Shown here piece by piece: positions 26,419 through 33,605 of a stretch of 49,173 bases of DNA. Position 1 is the first letter of the stretch. Each line of letters starts with the position of its first letter. The notes beneath the pieces were generated by a model that was not told the origin of the DNA, searched no databases, and worked only from the letters and a program-made list of their open reading frames with translations. The position numbers and the translations under genes were made by a program. The stretch lies in contig CAYFUW010000004.1 in the NCBI GenBank assembly GCA_964346495.1, positions 1-49,173 on the forward strand, read 5' to 3'. The DNA comes from JBGZFC01 sp964346495. GTDB taxonomy: Bacteria > Bacteroidota > Bacteroidia > Bacteroidales > Dysgonomonadaceae.

Positions 26419-27813
26419 ATGAAAAATGAAAAAGAACAAAGTCAAGAAATCCTTCCACCGGAACAGACCGCTCATTCGACACAAGGAGAACAAGAAAACA
26501 GCGGAAAACAAGACAAAACCGACAAAAGAGACATCGTTAAACAATTGTCGCCACAAGATAAAGAGAAACTAAAAAAGGCAATTGTTTTCAGTGCAATGGG
26601 TATTCTTTTCGTTCTGTTTATGTGGCTTGTTTTCAAACCGTCATCAGATGAAAAGAAAAAAGCGGAAGAGCAAATCGGATTGAACGACGATATTCCGCAA
26701 GCATCCAATCTCGACTTGCCCGACGATAAACTGAAAGCCTATACACTTGGTACAGACGAAGAAAAAGAGAAAAATCAACAAGGAATGATAGGTAGCTTGT
26801 ATGATTATTTCGACCGTGAAAGCAAAAACAGGAACGAAGCTCTATCGGTATACAAAACCGACAACGACGACCCTATGTTAAAATCGGTCAATCAGTATCA
26901 AGAAACTACCCGGATGTTGCAAGCATTTAACGAACCGCCTGCTCACGACCCTGAAAAGGAAGAGTTGTGGCGAGAAGTAACGGAACTTCGTGATAAGCTT
27001 ATCGAGTTGGAAGAGAGTAAAAATGAAGAAGACGACCACATTGCTTTAATGGAAAAGTCGTATCAGTTGGCTGCCAAATATATGCCGCAAAATCAGCAAA
27101 CGGTAACAACAAATCCTTTTGAAACTGCCGTTGAGCGAAAAATGGACGAACCGTTGCCTAATGCTCACACCAAAGCGGAAGCCAAAACCAAAGAGCCGAT
27201 ATTTACCGTACTGCCCGAAGTAAAAAACGTGGTTTCGTCACTCTATCAAGAAGTACCGGACAGTGTGTTTATGGCTGAACAATTACAAGAGCGTAATCGC
27301 TCTTTCTTTTCCGGGACGGAAAATATCAATGAAGTGTTGGATAAAAACACGCTGAAAGTATCGGTTCATGAAACGATAACCATCAAAGACAGCGAAGCTG
27401 TTCGATTACGTCTGTTGGAAACAGCACGAGTAGCCAATCTGCACCTTCCGAAAAACAAAATATTGACTGCCATTGCAAAAATACAAGGTAATCGCTTAAC
27501 CCTTTCCGTAACAAGCATTGAGCAACAGGGACGAATTATAGCCGTCAATCTCTCTGCGTACGATATGGACGGACAGCAGGGTATCTTTATTCCCAATCAC
27601 GAAGAGATGAATGCCGTAAAGGAAGTCGTTGCCGGAATGGGACAATCGGCAGGAACGAGTTTTACATTTAATTCATCCGCAGGACAGCAATTGGCTGCCG
27701 ATGCAGGAAAGGGTGTAATGCAGGGTGCATCGCAATACATTAACAAAAAAATGCGGGAAGTAAAAGTTACACTAAAAAGCGGACATTTGCTCTATCTGAC
27801 AGACAATAAATAA
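26419..27813 (+). CDS. traM: Conjugal transfer protein TraM (VirB10-like)
   Basis: This 464-residue protein has a long polar N-terminus, one transmembrane helix at about residues 53-72 and a long disordered, charged periplasmic linker. The C-terminal conserved domain (about 290-460) contains NLHLPKNKILTAIAKIQGNRL, VNLSAYDMDGQQGIFIP and a final EVKVTLKSGHLLYL. This is the TraM family, which corresponds to VirB10 and spans the periplasm to link inner and outer membrane parts of the channel. Confidence 0.88.
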   Translation: MKNEKEQSQEILPPEQTAHSTQGEQENSGKQDKTDKRDIVKQLSPQDKEKLKKAIVFSAMGILFVLFMWLVFKPSSDEKKKAEEQIGLNDDIPQASNLDLPDDKLKAYTLGTDEEKEKNQQGMIGSLYDYFDRESKNRNEALSVYKTDNDDPMLKSVNQYQETTRMLQAFNEPPAHDPEKEELWREVTELRDKLIELEESKNEEDDHIALMEKSYQLAAKYMPQNQQTVTTNPFETAVERKMDEPLPNAHTKAEAKTKEPIFTVLPEVKNVVSSLYQEVPDSVFMAEQLQERNRSFFSGTENINEVLDKNTLKVSVHETITIKDSEAVRLRLLETARVANLHLPKNKILTAIAKIQGNRLTLSVTSIEQQGRIIAVNLSAYDMDGQQGIFIPNHEEMNAVKEVVAGMGQSAGTSFTFNSSAGQQLAADAGKGVMQGASQYINKKMREVKVTLKSGHLLYLTDNK

Positions 27814-27843
27814 GTTAATTACAAATCAAAAAAAATAACAACA

Positions 27844-28764
27844 ATGAAAATTAAACAACTATTTTTAGCTACCATTTTATTGGCAGGAAGTTTTCTTGCT
27901 AACGCCCAAATCGGCTCGGGCGACTTGTATCAAGGAATGAGCCGTGCTATTCCTAACGGACGAGTAGTTCTGCCTTACGGCTTGCAAATCACGTTCGAGA
28001 AAACCGTTCATCTGATTTTTCCCGCTCAAATCCGTTACGTCGATTTGGGAAGCAGTAACATTATTGCAGGAAAAGCGGAAGATGCCGACAACGTACTTCG
28101 CGTAAAGGCTGCCGTGCGTGATTTTGAAACGGAAACCAATCTTTCGGTTATTTGTGATGACGGTAGTTTTTACAGTTTCAATGTAAAATATGCGGAAGAG
28201 CCGGAACGCCTGAATATCGAGATGCAAGATTTTTTGCATTCGGGTACAAATAATCTACCCACCAACAAAGCCGATATTTATTTCAAGGAGTTGGGTAATC
28301 AATCGCCCGTGTTGGTCAAGTTGATTATGAAAACGATTTGGCAAAACGACCGCAGAGAAATCAAGCATATCGGCTCGAAAAAGTTCGGTATTCAGTTTCT
28401 ATTACGTGGGCTGTACTCGCACAATGGACTGCTGTATTTTCATTTACAAATGAAAAGCCAAAGTGAAATGCCTTATAACATTGATTTTATCACGTTTAAA
28501 GTGGTCGATAAAAAAATAGCCAAACGTACTGCCATACAGGAACAAGTTCTACAACCATTGAGAGCCTATAACGATGTTATCCGCATCGGCCGATTGCAAA
28601 CACAACGTTCGATATTTGCATTGGAACAGTTCACTTTGCCGGATGACAAAGTATTGGAAGTAACGCTTTTTGAGCAGAACGGCGGTCGCCATCAGACATT
28701 TATCGTGGAAAACGGAGATTTAATCCGTGCAAAAAACATCGATAACTTAAAACTGAAATTCTGA
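27844..28764 (+). CDS. traN: Conjugal transfer protein TraN (DUF4138, VirB9-like)
   Basis: This 306-residue protein has a signal peptide (MKIKQLFLATILLAGSFLANA-Q). The mature part includes KTVHLIFPAQIRYVDLGSSNIIAG, VRDFETETNLSVICDDGSFYSF, and a C-terminal domain with HNGLLYFHLQMKSQSEMPYNIDF. This is the DUF4138/TraN family; the strand-rich HLIFP region is reminiscent of VirB9/TrbG. It is expected at the outer membrane together with TraM and TraO. Its last base is shared with the traO start (TGATG). Confidence 0.88.
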   Translation: MKIKQLFLATILLAGSFLANAQIGSGDLYQGMSRAIPNGRVVLPYGLQITFEKTVHLIFPAQIRYVDLGSSNIIAGKAEDADNVLRVKAAVRDFETETNLSVICDDGSFYSFNVKYAEEPERLNIEMQDFLHSGTNNLPTNKADIYFKELGNQSPVLVKLIMKTIWQNDRREIKHIGSKKFGIQFLLRGLYSHNGLLYFHLQMKSQSEMPYNIDFITFKVVDKKIAKRTAIQEQVLQPLRAYNDVIRIGRLQTQRSIFALEQFTLPDDKVLEVTLFEQNGGRHQTFIVENGDLIRAKNIDNLKLKF

Positions 28765-29333
28765 TGAGACGGATACTTCTATTTTTCGTGATGACGGTGG
28801 CGATAGTTACTGCATCATACGCCCAACGGCTTATTCCCGGACAACGTGGTTTGCAGTTGTCAGCAGGTGTTCCGACTACGGAAAGCAAGCTGTTTGAAAA
28901 CGGTAATTATACTTTGGAAATGGCGATGACGATTAACCACAAGCGTGCTAATCAATGGTTGTTCGGATTGGAATATGCGAAAAAACATTTTGCTTATCGT
29001 GATATGCAAATCCCTTCCGAAACGGTTGCTTTTGAAAGTGGTTATCTATTCAATCTCTTTTCCGATGCAGGAAAGAATGTATTGCTCAATACCGGAATTA
29101 CTACCGTTGCAGGTTATGAAACGGTCAATCGAAATGAAAAGCTTTTACCCGACGGTGCGACGCTATTGACACGAGACCGATTTGTTTATGGCGGTGCTTA
29201 TCACTTGGCATTAGATGTGTTTGTAATCGACAATCTTGTGCTTTTCGTAAAAGGGAAATGCAATGTGTTGTGGGGAAGTGATGTGGAGATGTTCAGACCG
29301 CAGATACAAACAGGAATAAGAATAGTGTTTTAG
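28764..29333 (+). CDS. traO: Conjugal transfer protein TraO
   Basis: This 189-residue protein has a signal peptide (MRRILLFFVMTVAIVTASYA-Q) followed by alternating amphipathic strands. There are many aromatic residues near strand ends and a final RPQIQTGIRIVF, so it looks like a small outer-membrane beta-barrel. This is the TraO family of Bacteroides elements. It is translationally coupled to traN. The next gene, an adenine methylase, begins 2 bp after its stop. Confidence 0.85.
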   Translation: MRRILLFFVMTVAIVTASYAQRLIPGQRGLQLSAGVPTTESKLFENGNYTLEMAMTINHKRANQWLFGLEYAKKHFAYRDMQIPSETVAFESGYLFNLFSDAGKNVLLNTGITTVAGYETVNRNEKLLPDGATLLTRDRFVYGGAYHLALDVFVIDNLVLFVKGKCNVLWGSDVEMFRPQIQTGIRIVF

Positions 29334-29335
29334 CA

Positions 29336-30040
29336 ATGGTTTATTTAGGTGCTAAGAAAAGACTATGCAAAGATATTCTGCCGATACTCCTTCAAGAGCG
29401 AGCAACAGACCAATACTATGTCGAGCCGTTTTGTGGGGGATGTAACGTGATTTGCCACGTTGCAGGCAATCGGATTGCATCGGACATCAATCCCTATCTG
29501 ATTGCAATGTTTCAGGGACTTACAGAAAACCGCAAGGTGTATCTGCAAATAGACGAAACGCTCTATGATGCCGCATTTAATTCCTTCAAAACAGGTAACG
29601 GTAATTTCAGCAATTTTGATTTGGGATGGATAGGTTTTATGGCATCCTATCGGGGAAAGTTCTTTTCCGGTTTTTCGGGAAAAGGCAAAAACGGACAAAA
29701 ATACGTCAATGAATTTATCCGGAACATACTTAGTCAGATTGAATTGCTCAAAGGAGTAGAGTTTCATTGCTGTGATTATGCCGACTTGAAATTACCCGAA
29801 AACTCACTTATCTATTGCGATATACCCTATAAAGGAACAACAGGATACAAAAATGCGGGACAACCTTTCGACTACGAAAAGTTTTACCAATGGTGCTTTC
29901 AGAAAAAAAGCGAAGGACATTGTATTTTTATTTCAGAATACAGTATGCCGTCCGAATTTGAATTAGTTTTTGAAAAGCCGACCGTAAACATCATAAACAA
30001 CAGCAATAAAACAGTTTACGAAAGGCTCTACAAAGCATAG
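29336..30040 (+). CDS. DNA adenine methylase (D12-class, Dam-like) in the tra operon
   Basis: This 234-residue N6-adenine methyltransferase has motif I FCGGCN at about 32-37 (usual FxGG/FCG-type), an ASDINPYLIAMFQGL stretch near 49-62 and motif IV as DIPY at 162-165, where the family usually has DPPY. The class is that of Dam and phage D12 methylases. It starts 2 bp after traO and sits where CTnDOT-type operons carry the primase traP. It is probably made together with the transfer proteins and could protect the transferred DNA from restriction. Its recognition sequence cannot be predicted. Confidence 0.8.
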   Translation: MVYLGAKKRLCKDILPILLQERATDQYYVEPFCGGCNVICHVAGNRIASDINPYLIAMFQGLTENRKVYLQIDETLYDAAFNSFKTGNGNFSNFDLGWIGFMASYRGKFFSGFSGKGKNGQKYVNEFIRNILSQIELLKGVEFHCCDYADLKLPENSLIYCDIPYKGTTGYKNAGQPFDYEKFYQWCFQKKSEGHCIFISEYSMPSEFELVFEKPTVNIINNSNKTVYERLYKA

Positions 30041-30101
30041 TTTATTACATAATTATCGGGAAATCCCAAAATCAACAAATTATCAATTAAAAAATAACAA
30101 C

Positions 30102-30572
30102 ATGAAAACAGCAAAATCAACAATATTTATGGCGATGTACTTAATGGGAGTATCACTACTCCTGTTTGCCTGTAACAGCTCTTTGGATATTCAACAGGCT
30201 TACGAATTCGATATTCTCACGATGCCGGTGCGTAAAGACATCAAGCAAAACGAAACTGTCGAAGTTAGATGCACTTTAATCGAAACAGGAAACTTTGCCG
30301 ATAATCGTTATACAATTCGTTATTTCCAAAGTGACGGCTACGGCGAGTTGCGATTAGGAAAAGATGGAGATGTTTTTCTGCCTAATGACCGATATTCATT
30401 ACCGGATAAAGAGTTCCGATTGTACTATACTTCACACTCAAACGCTAGTCAGCAGTTTGAAGTGGTTGTGGAAGATAGTTTTGGAAATGAAAGGAAGTTG
30501 GAGTTTCAGTTTAATGCTAAGGATGAAGAAAAGGGAGTAATATCCCGAGGCGTTTCATATATAAAAAATTAA
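30102..30572 (+). CDS. traQ: Conjugal transfer lipoprotein TraQ (DUF3872)
   Basis: This 156-residue protein has a lipoprotein signal (MGVSLLLFAC; Cys near residue 24). The mature part is a single beta-rich domain with FDILTMPVRKDIKQNETVEVRC and the YTIRYFQSDGYGELRLGKDG segment characteristic of DUF3872/TraQ. It is the last gene of the transfer operon. The domain looks like a small Ig-type fold, as suggested for this family. A modest terminator lies directly after it. Confidence 0.85.
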   Translation: MKTAKSTIFMAMYLMGVSLLLFACNSSLDIQQAYEFDILTMPVRKDIKQNETVEVRCTLIETGNFADNRYTIRYFQSDGYGELRLGKDGDVFLPNDRYSLPDKEFRLYYTSHSNASQQFEVVVEDSFGNERKLEFQFNAKDEEKGVISRGVSYIKN

Positions 30573-30584
30573 ATAAACAGTTAG

Positions 30585-30617
30585 AAAGCTCTTGCATGTG
30601 ATATGTAGGGGCTTTTT
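30585..30617 (+). terminator. Probable terminator after traQ
   Basis: AAAGCTC (30585-30591) pairs with GGGCTTT (30609-30615), including one G-T pair, and the 3' arm runs into TTTTT. It is 12 bp past the traQ stop and would end the transfer operon. Confidence 0.5.
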
Positions 30618-30642
30618 GACTAAAATCTGTTTTCCGCAAAGT

Positions 30643-30870
30643 TCATAATTTTGTTAAAATCCACTCTGTCCCGGCAAATTTCTTTTCCTTCTTTTCTTTG
30701 TTTGCCTTTTCCCCAAAGAAAAGAAGCCCCGAAAGTTCACGAAAAACTTTCGGGGCAATCAGAAAAAATGAAAAAATCAAGCCGTCATCCGCTTTCGGAT
30801 AAGGTGTGCATTCGGCTTTATCTCTCAGATAGGTCTCTATGGTGTTTTTGAAATGTTCTGTTGTTTTCAT
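30643..30870 (-). pseudogene. PcfK-like fragment with replaced tail
   Basis: The first ~20 residues (MKTTEHFKNTIETYLRDKA) resemble the start of PcfK-like proteins of Bacteroides conjugative elements, which are normally over 130 residues long. After residue ~25 the similarity ends and the frame continues into unrelated sequence that contains a perfect terminator hairpin (30726-30756). I therefore read it as a 5' remnant of pcfK rather than a working gene. The longer frame to 30915 has no better start. It is the last leftward frame in the cluster. Confidence 0.4.
30726..30756 (-). terminator. Strong intrinsic terminator for the leftward gene cluster
   Basis: A perfect 12-bp stem (GCCCCGAAAGTT at 30726-30737 and its complement at 30745-30756) has a 7-nt loop. 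On the minus strand it is followed by TTCTTTTCTTT. It would end transcripts coming from the genes at 30893-32807. Confidence 0.75.
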
Positions 30871-30892
30871 TTTTCTGAATGTTTGTTGTAGT

Positions 30893-31366
30893 CTAAAATA
30901 GCCGTTTGATTGCAATAGTAGATTGATGATAATTCAAAACACTTTTGATTGAAAAATCAGAAGTAAAAAACTCATCGCCGGAATGCTTTCCGTGTGCAGA
31001 GTAAATTGCTGTTCCGTGCTGATAAAACGACAATTTGTAGTTGTTCAAACAGCTTTCGGGTGTAAGGAATGTTTCTTGTTCGTTTTCATCCAATTCTACA
31101 AACGACCAATCTTTTCCACCCAATATTTGGTCTATATCGTTTTGGGCGTTTTCTTCTGCACAATAAAAATCAACCGATGTGTCGTAATAGTTTAGCGATA
31201 TAAATCCGGGTTCATTTTCAACTGACAGAACGGCTTTAAGTCGTTGTGTCATTGTTTCTCGCCAATCTTTTGTGCAATGGATGATAGCGAAGTGGCAGTT
31301 GTCCCAATCGCTGTCTGTATCGGCTTTTACCAAAATATAATCAGTGATGTTAAATGCTTTTTTCAT
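30893..31366 (-). CDS. Hypothetical acidic protein (157 aa)
   Basis: I do not recognise this family. It is a soluble 157-residue protein with a net negative charge (about 25 Asp/Glu against 13 Lys/Arg), several Cys (HC, FYC, ESC) and aromatic-rich segments (GFISLNYYDTSVDFYC). The C-terminal part (KLSFYQHGTAIYSAHGKHSGDEFF) has conserved-looking His and Gly residues. It is the last intact member of a leftward cluster of short genes in the element. Acidic proteins in conjugative elements sometimes act as antirestriction DNA mimics, but nothing here demonstrates that. Confidence 0.65.
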   Translation of the reverse strand: MKKAFNITDYILVKADTDSDWDNCHFAIIHCTKDWRETMTQRLKAVLSVENEPGFISLNYYDTSVDFYCAEENAQNDIDQILGGKDWSFVELDENEQETFLTPESCLNNYKLSFYQHGTAIYSAHGKHSGDEFFTSDFSIKSVLNYHQSTIAIKRLF

Positions 31367-31388
31367 ATTTGTAAATATTTTATCTGAA

Positions 31389-31616
31389 TTAGAATAATGA
31401 TGTTAAAATCAATCCTATTACGGCAATAATAACGACCCATTTCAGCACTTTGAAAACGATATAAAGCGTTGCTCGGATGATGAATTTCAGTAGCGTAGAT
31501 GCCGTTAAAATCATTACAAGCATTATCGTTTCCGGAGTAGCGATAACCGATACAGCGTAAACCGTTCCGATTATCAGAAATAAAGCTACTATCAGCCGTA
31601 AAGGGATTGATTTCAT
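31389..31616 (-). CDS. Hypothetical membrane protein (75 aa)
   Basis: A very hydrophobic 75-residue protein with two to three transmembrane helices (LRLIVALFLIIGTVYAVSVIA; TIMLVMILTASTLLKFII; LKWVVIIAVIGLILTSLF). No family was recognised. It lies between two soluble small genes, with a 5-bp gap to the upstream one, so it is part of the same leftward transcription unit. Confidence 0.6.
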   Translation of the reverse strand: MKSIPLRLIVALFLIIGTVYAVSVIATPETIMLVMILTASTLLKFIIRATLYIVFKVLKWVVIIAVIGLILTSLF

Positions 31617-31621
31617 TTTAG

Positions 31622-31924
31622 TTATCTGTTTGAAAGTGATATAAAATTACGTTCTATAATCCGTTCAAAAACGGTGTCGTCGTTGTACTCGTCTTGTGTG
31701 ATGTCCACACTTCGGGCAGGTCTGTCGTAGAATTCCCATTCGATAAAGTTCCGCAAACTGAATAACTTAACATAGCCGTTTCCTTTCAAATAAGCGGTAA
31801 TAAAAGCGTATTGGTGTCCCAATTGACAAATCAAATGTTCAGTCTGCTCACACGGCTTATTACCTTCTACAACAGCCATTGTCTGTATTTTTACTTTCAC
31901 TGTGTTTCGTGTTTTAGTTGCCAT
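31622..31924 (-). CDS. Hypothetical protein (100 aa)
   Basis: Unrecognised soluble protein. A basic N-terminus (MATKTRNTVKVKIQT) is followed by a mixed domain with HLICQLGHQYAFITAYLKGNGYVKLF and an acidic C-terminal part (DITQDEYNDDTVFERIIERNF). Its start overlaps the end of the upstream 61-residue gene by 11 bp, which supports co-translation. Confidence 0.6.
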   Translation of the reverse strand: MATKTRNTVKVKIQTMAVVEGNKPCEQTEHLICQLGHQYAFITAYLKGNGYVKLFSLRNFIEWEFYDRPARSVDITQDEYNDDTVFERIIERNFISLSNR

Positions 31925-32099
31925 TTTGGGTTGATTTTATTGATGTTAATACGTCTTTGATTTCTTGCCAATCCATCCACATTCGTAGGAACTTCGAGAA
32001 AGAATTACCATTGTAGTTCTTGGATTGTAATATTCTGTATTCACGAAAGTTACGTGCTTGCGTGATAACAATTCGGTGTGATAGTCGGATAATTTTCAT
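31914..32099 (-). CDS. Hypothetical small basic protein (61 aa)
   Basis: Unrecognised. It is a basic 61-residue protein (IIRLSHRIVITQARNFREYRI) overlapping its neighbours at both ends: 4 bp with the upstream gene (ATGA) and 11 bp with the downstream gene. The tight packing argues that it is a real gene of the cluster. Confidence 0.5.
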   Translation of the reverse strand: MKIIRLSHRIVITQARNFREYRILQSKNYNGNSFSKFLRMWMDWQEIKDVLTSIKSTQNGN

Positions 32100-32650
32100 A
32101 CGGCTTGATGTTCTTTAATAGGTTCATACAAGGCTTCGCCATTACAGAAGTTGGCTATTTTACGGACTTCCGTGTAACCGTAATCATCACGTATTTTATC
32201 GAGAATTTTATCGGCTTCAACTTTTTCTAAGGCAAACAGAAATTCGAAAAGTGCATCAAAAGGCTTATAATTTCCCAATTTGGCGTTGTAAACATCTCTC
32301 ACAAGTTTACGCAATTCACGTTTTTTCGGCTTATAGGTTTTGAAGTCGGCATAAATATCATCGAATATATCGTCTGCATCACGGTTTGAAACATAATTCC
32401 TGCATTCGTAAATGCAGTCCAAATACTTGTCATTGGGTGTATAATCAATACAAGCACCCGAATAATAAGCTGCCGTTATTACAATATCAAGCGTGTAAAA
32501 GCGGTGTCTATATTCATCTAAGTAATAACTCGGATAGTTCCGGTTACTGCCTTGCACGTATTCAAGATGTTTAGGTACATTCTCAAATGTAAAATCATCG
32601 TCTTCCACCACTATACAGCGGTTTTCAAAAGCAAAATTATTGGTACTCAT
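32096..32650 (-). CDS. Hypothetical acidic protein (184 aa)
   Basis: I use the ATG at 32650 (MSTNNFAFENRC). It is an acidic protein rich in Asp, Glu and Tyr (VVEDDDFTFENV, YSGACIDYTPNDKYLDCIYECRNYV, DADDIFDDIYADF) and predicted mostly helical in the second half. No family was recognised. The start lies inside the 3' end of the upstream small gene, so the pair is coupled. Proteins like this are frequently left unannotated on Bacteroidetes conjugative elements. Confidence 0.65.
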   Translation of the reverse strand: MSTNNFAFENRCIVVEDDDFTFENVPKHLEYVQGSNRNYPSYYLDEYRHRFYTLDIVITAAYYSGACIDYTPNDKYLDCIYECRNYVSNRDADDIFDDIYADFKTYKPKKRELRKLVRDVYNAKLGNYKPFDALFEFLFALEKVEADKILDKIRDDYGYTEVRKIANFCNGEALYEPIKEHQAV

Positions 32651-32807
32651 AGCTTTTCTTTTTAAGTTGTTCCACATAATATTTCACTATTTCGCCCACA
32701 GGGACAGGGTTTTTACCACAGTTTATGCGGTAATGGGAGGAGGTGTCGCTTCGTTTCCCAAAATTCTTTTCTGTATATATTTCTGACTGTTTCATAACTT
32801 CTGACAT
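32637..32807 (-). CDS. Hypothetical small protein (56 aa)
   Basis: ATG at 32807 (MSEVMKQSEIYTEKNFG) gives 56 residues ending KKKSYEYQ. The stop overlaps the next gene's start by 14 bp. The longer frame to 32822 would need a TTG start. Unrecognised family. It is the first gene of the leftward cluster, so the promoter should lie in 32823-33080. Confidence 0.45.
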   Translation of the reverse strand: MSEVMKQSEIYTEKNFGKRSDTSSHYRINCGKNPVPVGEIVKYYVEQLKKKSYEYQ

Positions 32808-32822
32808 TTTTTTTGCGTCCAA

Positions 32823-33073
32823 AGGTCGGAGTATGCCTGTTTCGTTTCGAGGGCTTCAAAAAGGTAGTGGCTTCGGCAAAAAGCAAGGTTTTGGCAAAAA
32901 ATACGCTCGCCACGAAGTGGAAAGAGGAAGATTTTTTAGCCAAACCCAAAGGGCTTGACCTTGCATTTGACGAAACACGTTTTACCTTTGCCCACAGAAC
33001 GAAACAATACTCGTCCTTTTGGAAAAAATCGGGAAGAACAAAAATGAAGTCAGATTATAACCGGAAAGTGTGA
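32823..33073. other. Open segment of uncertain nature between two leftward units
   Basis: No gene can be assigned with confidence. The plus strand is open in two frames at once: an 86-residue Lys-rich frame at 32813-33073 starting with TTG, and a frame with ATG at 32834 ending near 32956. The minus strand is also partly open. Sequence with several frames open and GC above its neighbours can be a structured RNA or a regulatory leader. It precedes the small-gene cluster and so probably holds that cluster's promoter. I see no clear TAnnTTTG box on the minus strand. Confidence 0.4.
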
Positions 33074-33080
33074 AAACGAA

Positions 33081-33114
33081 AAAAGGATAATCTCTTGGTA
33101 GAAACTATCCTTTT
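33081..33114 (-). terminator. Terminator after integrase-DUF1896 operon
   Basis: AAAAGGATA (33081-33089) pairs with TATCCTTTT (33106-33114). On the minus strand the stem leads into TTTTTTCGTTTT. It lies 21 bp past the stop of the DUF1896 gene. T residues also follow on the plus strand, so it may work in both directions. Confidence 0.6.
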
Positions 33115-33134
33115 TATGAAGTAAAAAAATAAGG

Positions 33135-33593
33135 TTATGCTTTCAGGCTTTTCAGGAGACTGTTTTTTTCGATAACGAGTTGTATCACACCTGTAAGTTC
33201 GGTGTAAAGCAGGCTGTATTCCGGCTTTTCATCGAATTTGTCGTCGGGGCTGTATTTAGCAATAGTTGCTTTTACTGTATCATTTTTTAATAGTAATAAG
33301 CTTAATTTCTGAGTAAGTTCAGCAGGAACTTCATCGGAAAATTCGTTGTCGAGAATTTGTCCGATAAAAAAGTATTCAGAAAAATGCAATCCTTCAAACA
33401 GCACCTCCAAGGCTGTTGCATCAGCTTCATTGGGCGATGCACCCGATAGGAAACTTTCTTCATAAGCCTTTGCCGAAGCATCTGAACGAGCAGTGATAAA
33501 CCTTTCATCCGATAAGCGATGCGGATGATAATCTTTCAAATAAGTTTCCAATCTTAGTCGGTAGTACGACAATTCTTTTTTTGTTGTTTTCAT
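33135..33593 (-). CDS. DUF1896 family protein
   Basis: This 152-residue helical protein starts MKTTKKELSYYRLRLETYLKDYHPHRL and contains VLFEGLHFSEYFFIGQILDNEF. These segments are typical of DUF1896, a family of unknown function confined largely to Bacteroidetes mobile elements. It follows the integrase by 12 bp and is probably co-transcribed with it, so a role in integration or excision control is possible but unproven. Confidence 0.8.
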   Translation of the reverse strand: MKTTKKELSYYRLRLETYLKDYHPHRLSDERFITARSDASAKAYEESFLSGASPNEADATALEVLFEGLHFSEYFFIGQILDNEFSDEVPAELTQKLSLLLLKNDTVKATIAKYSPDDKFDEKPEYSLLYTELTGVIQLVIEKNSLLKSLKA

Positions 33594-33605
33594 AATATGG
33601 ATGTT

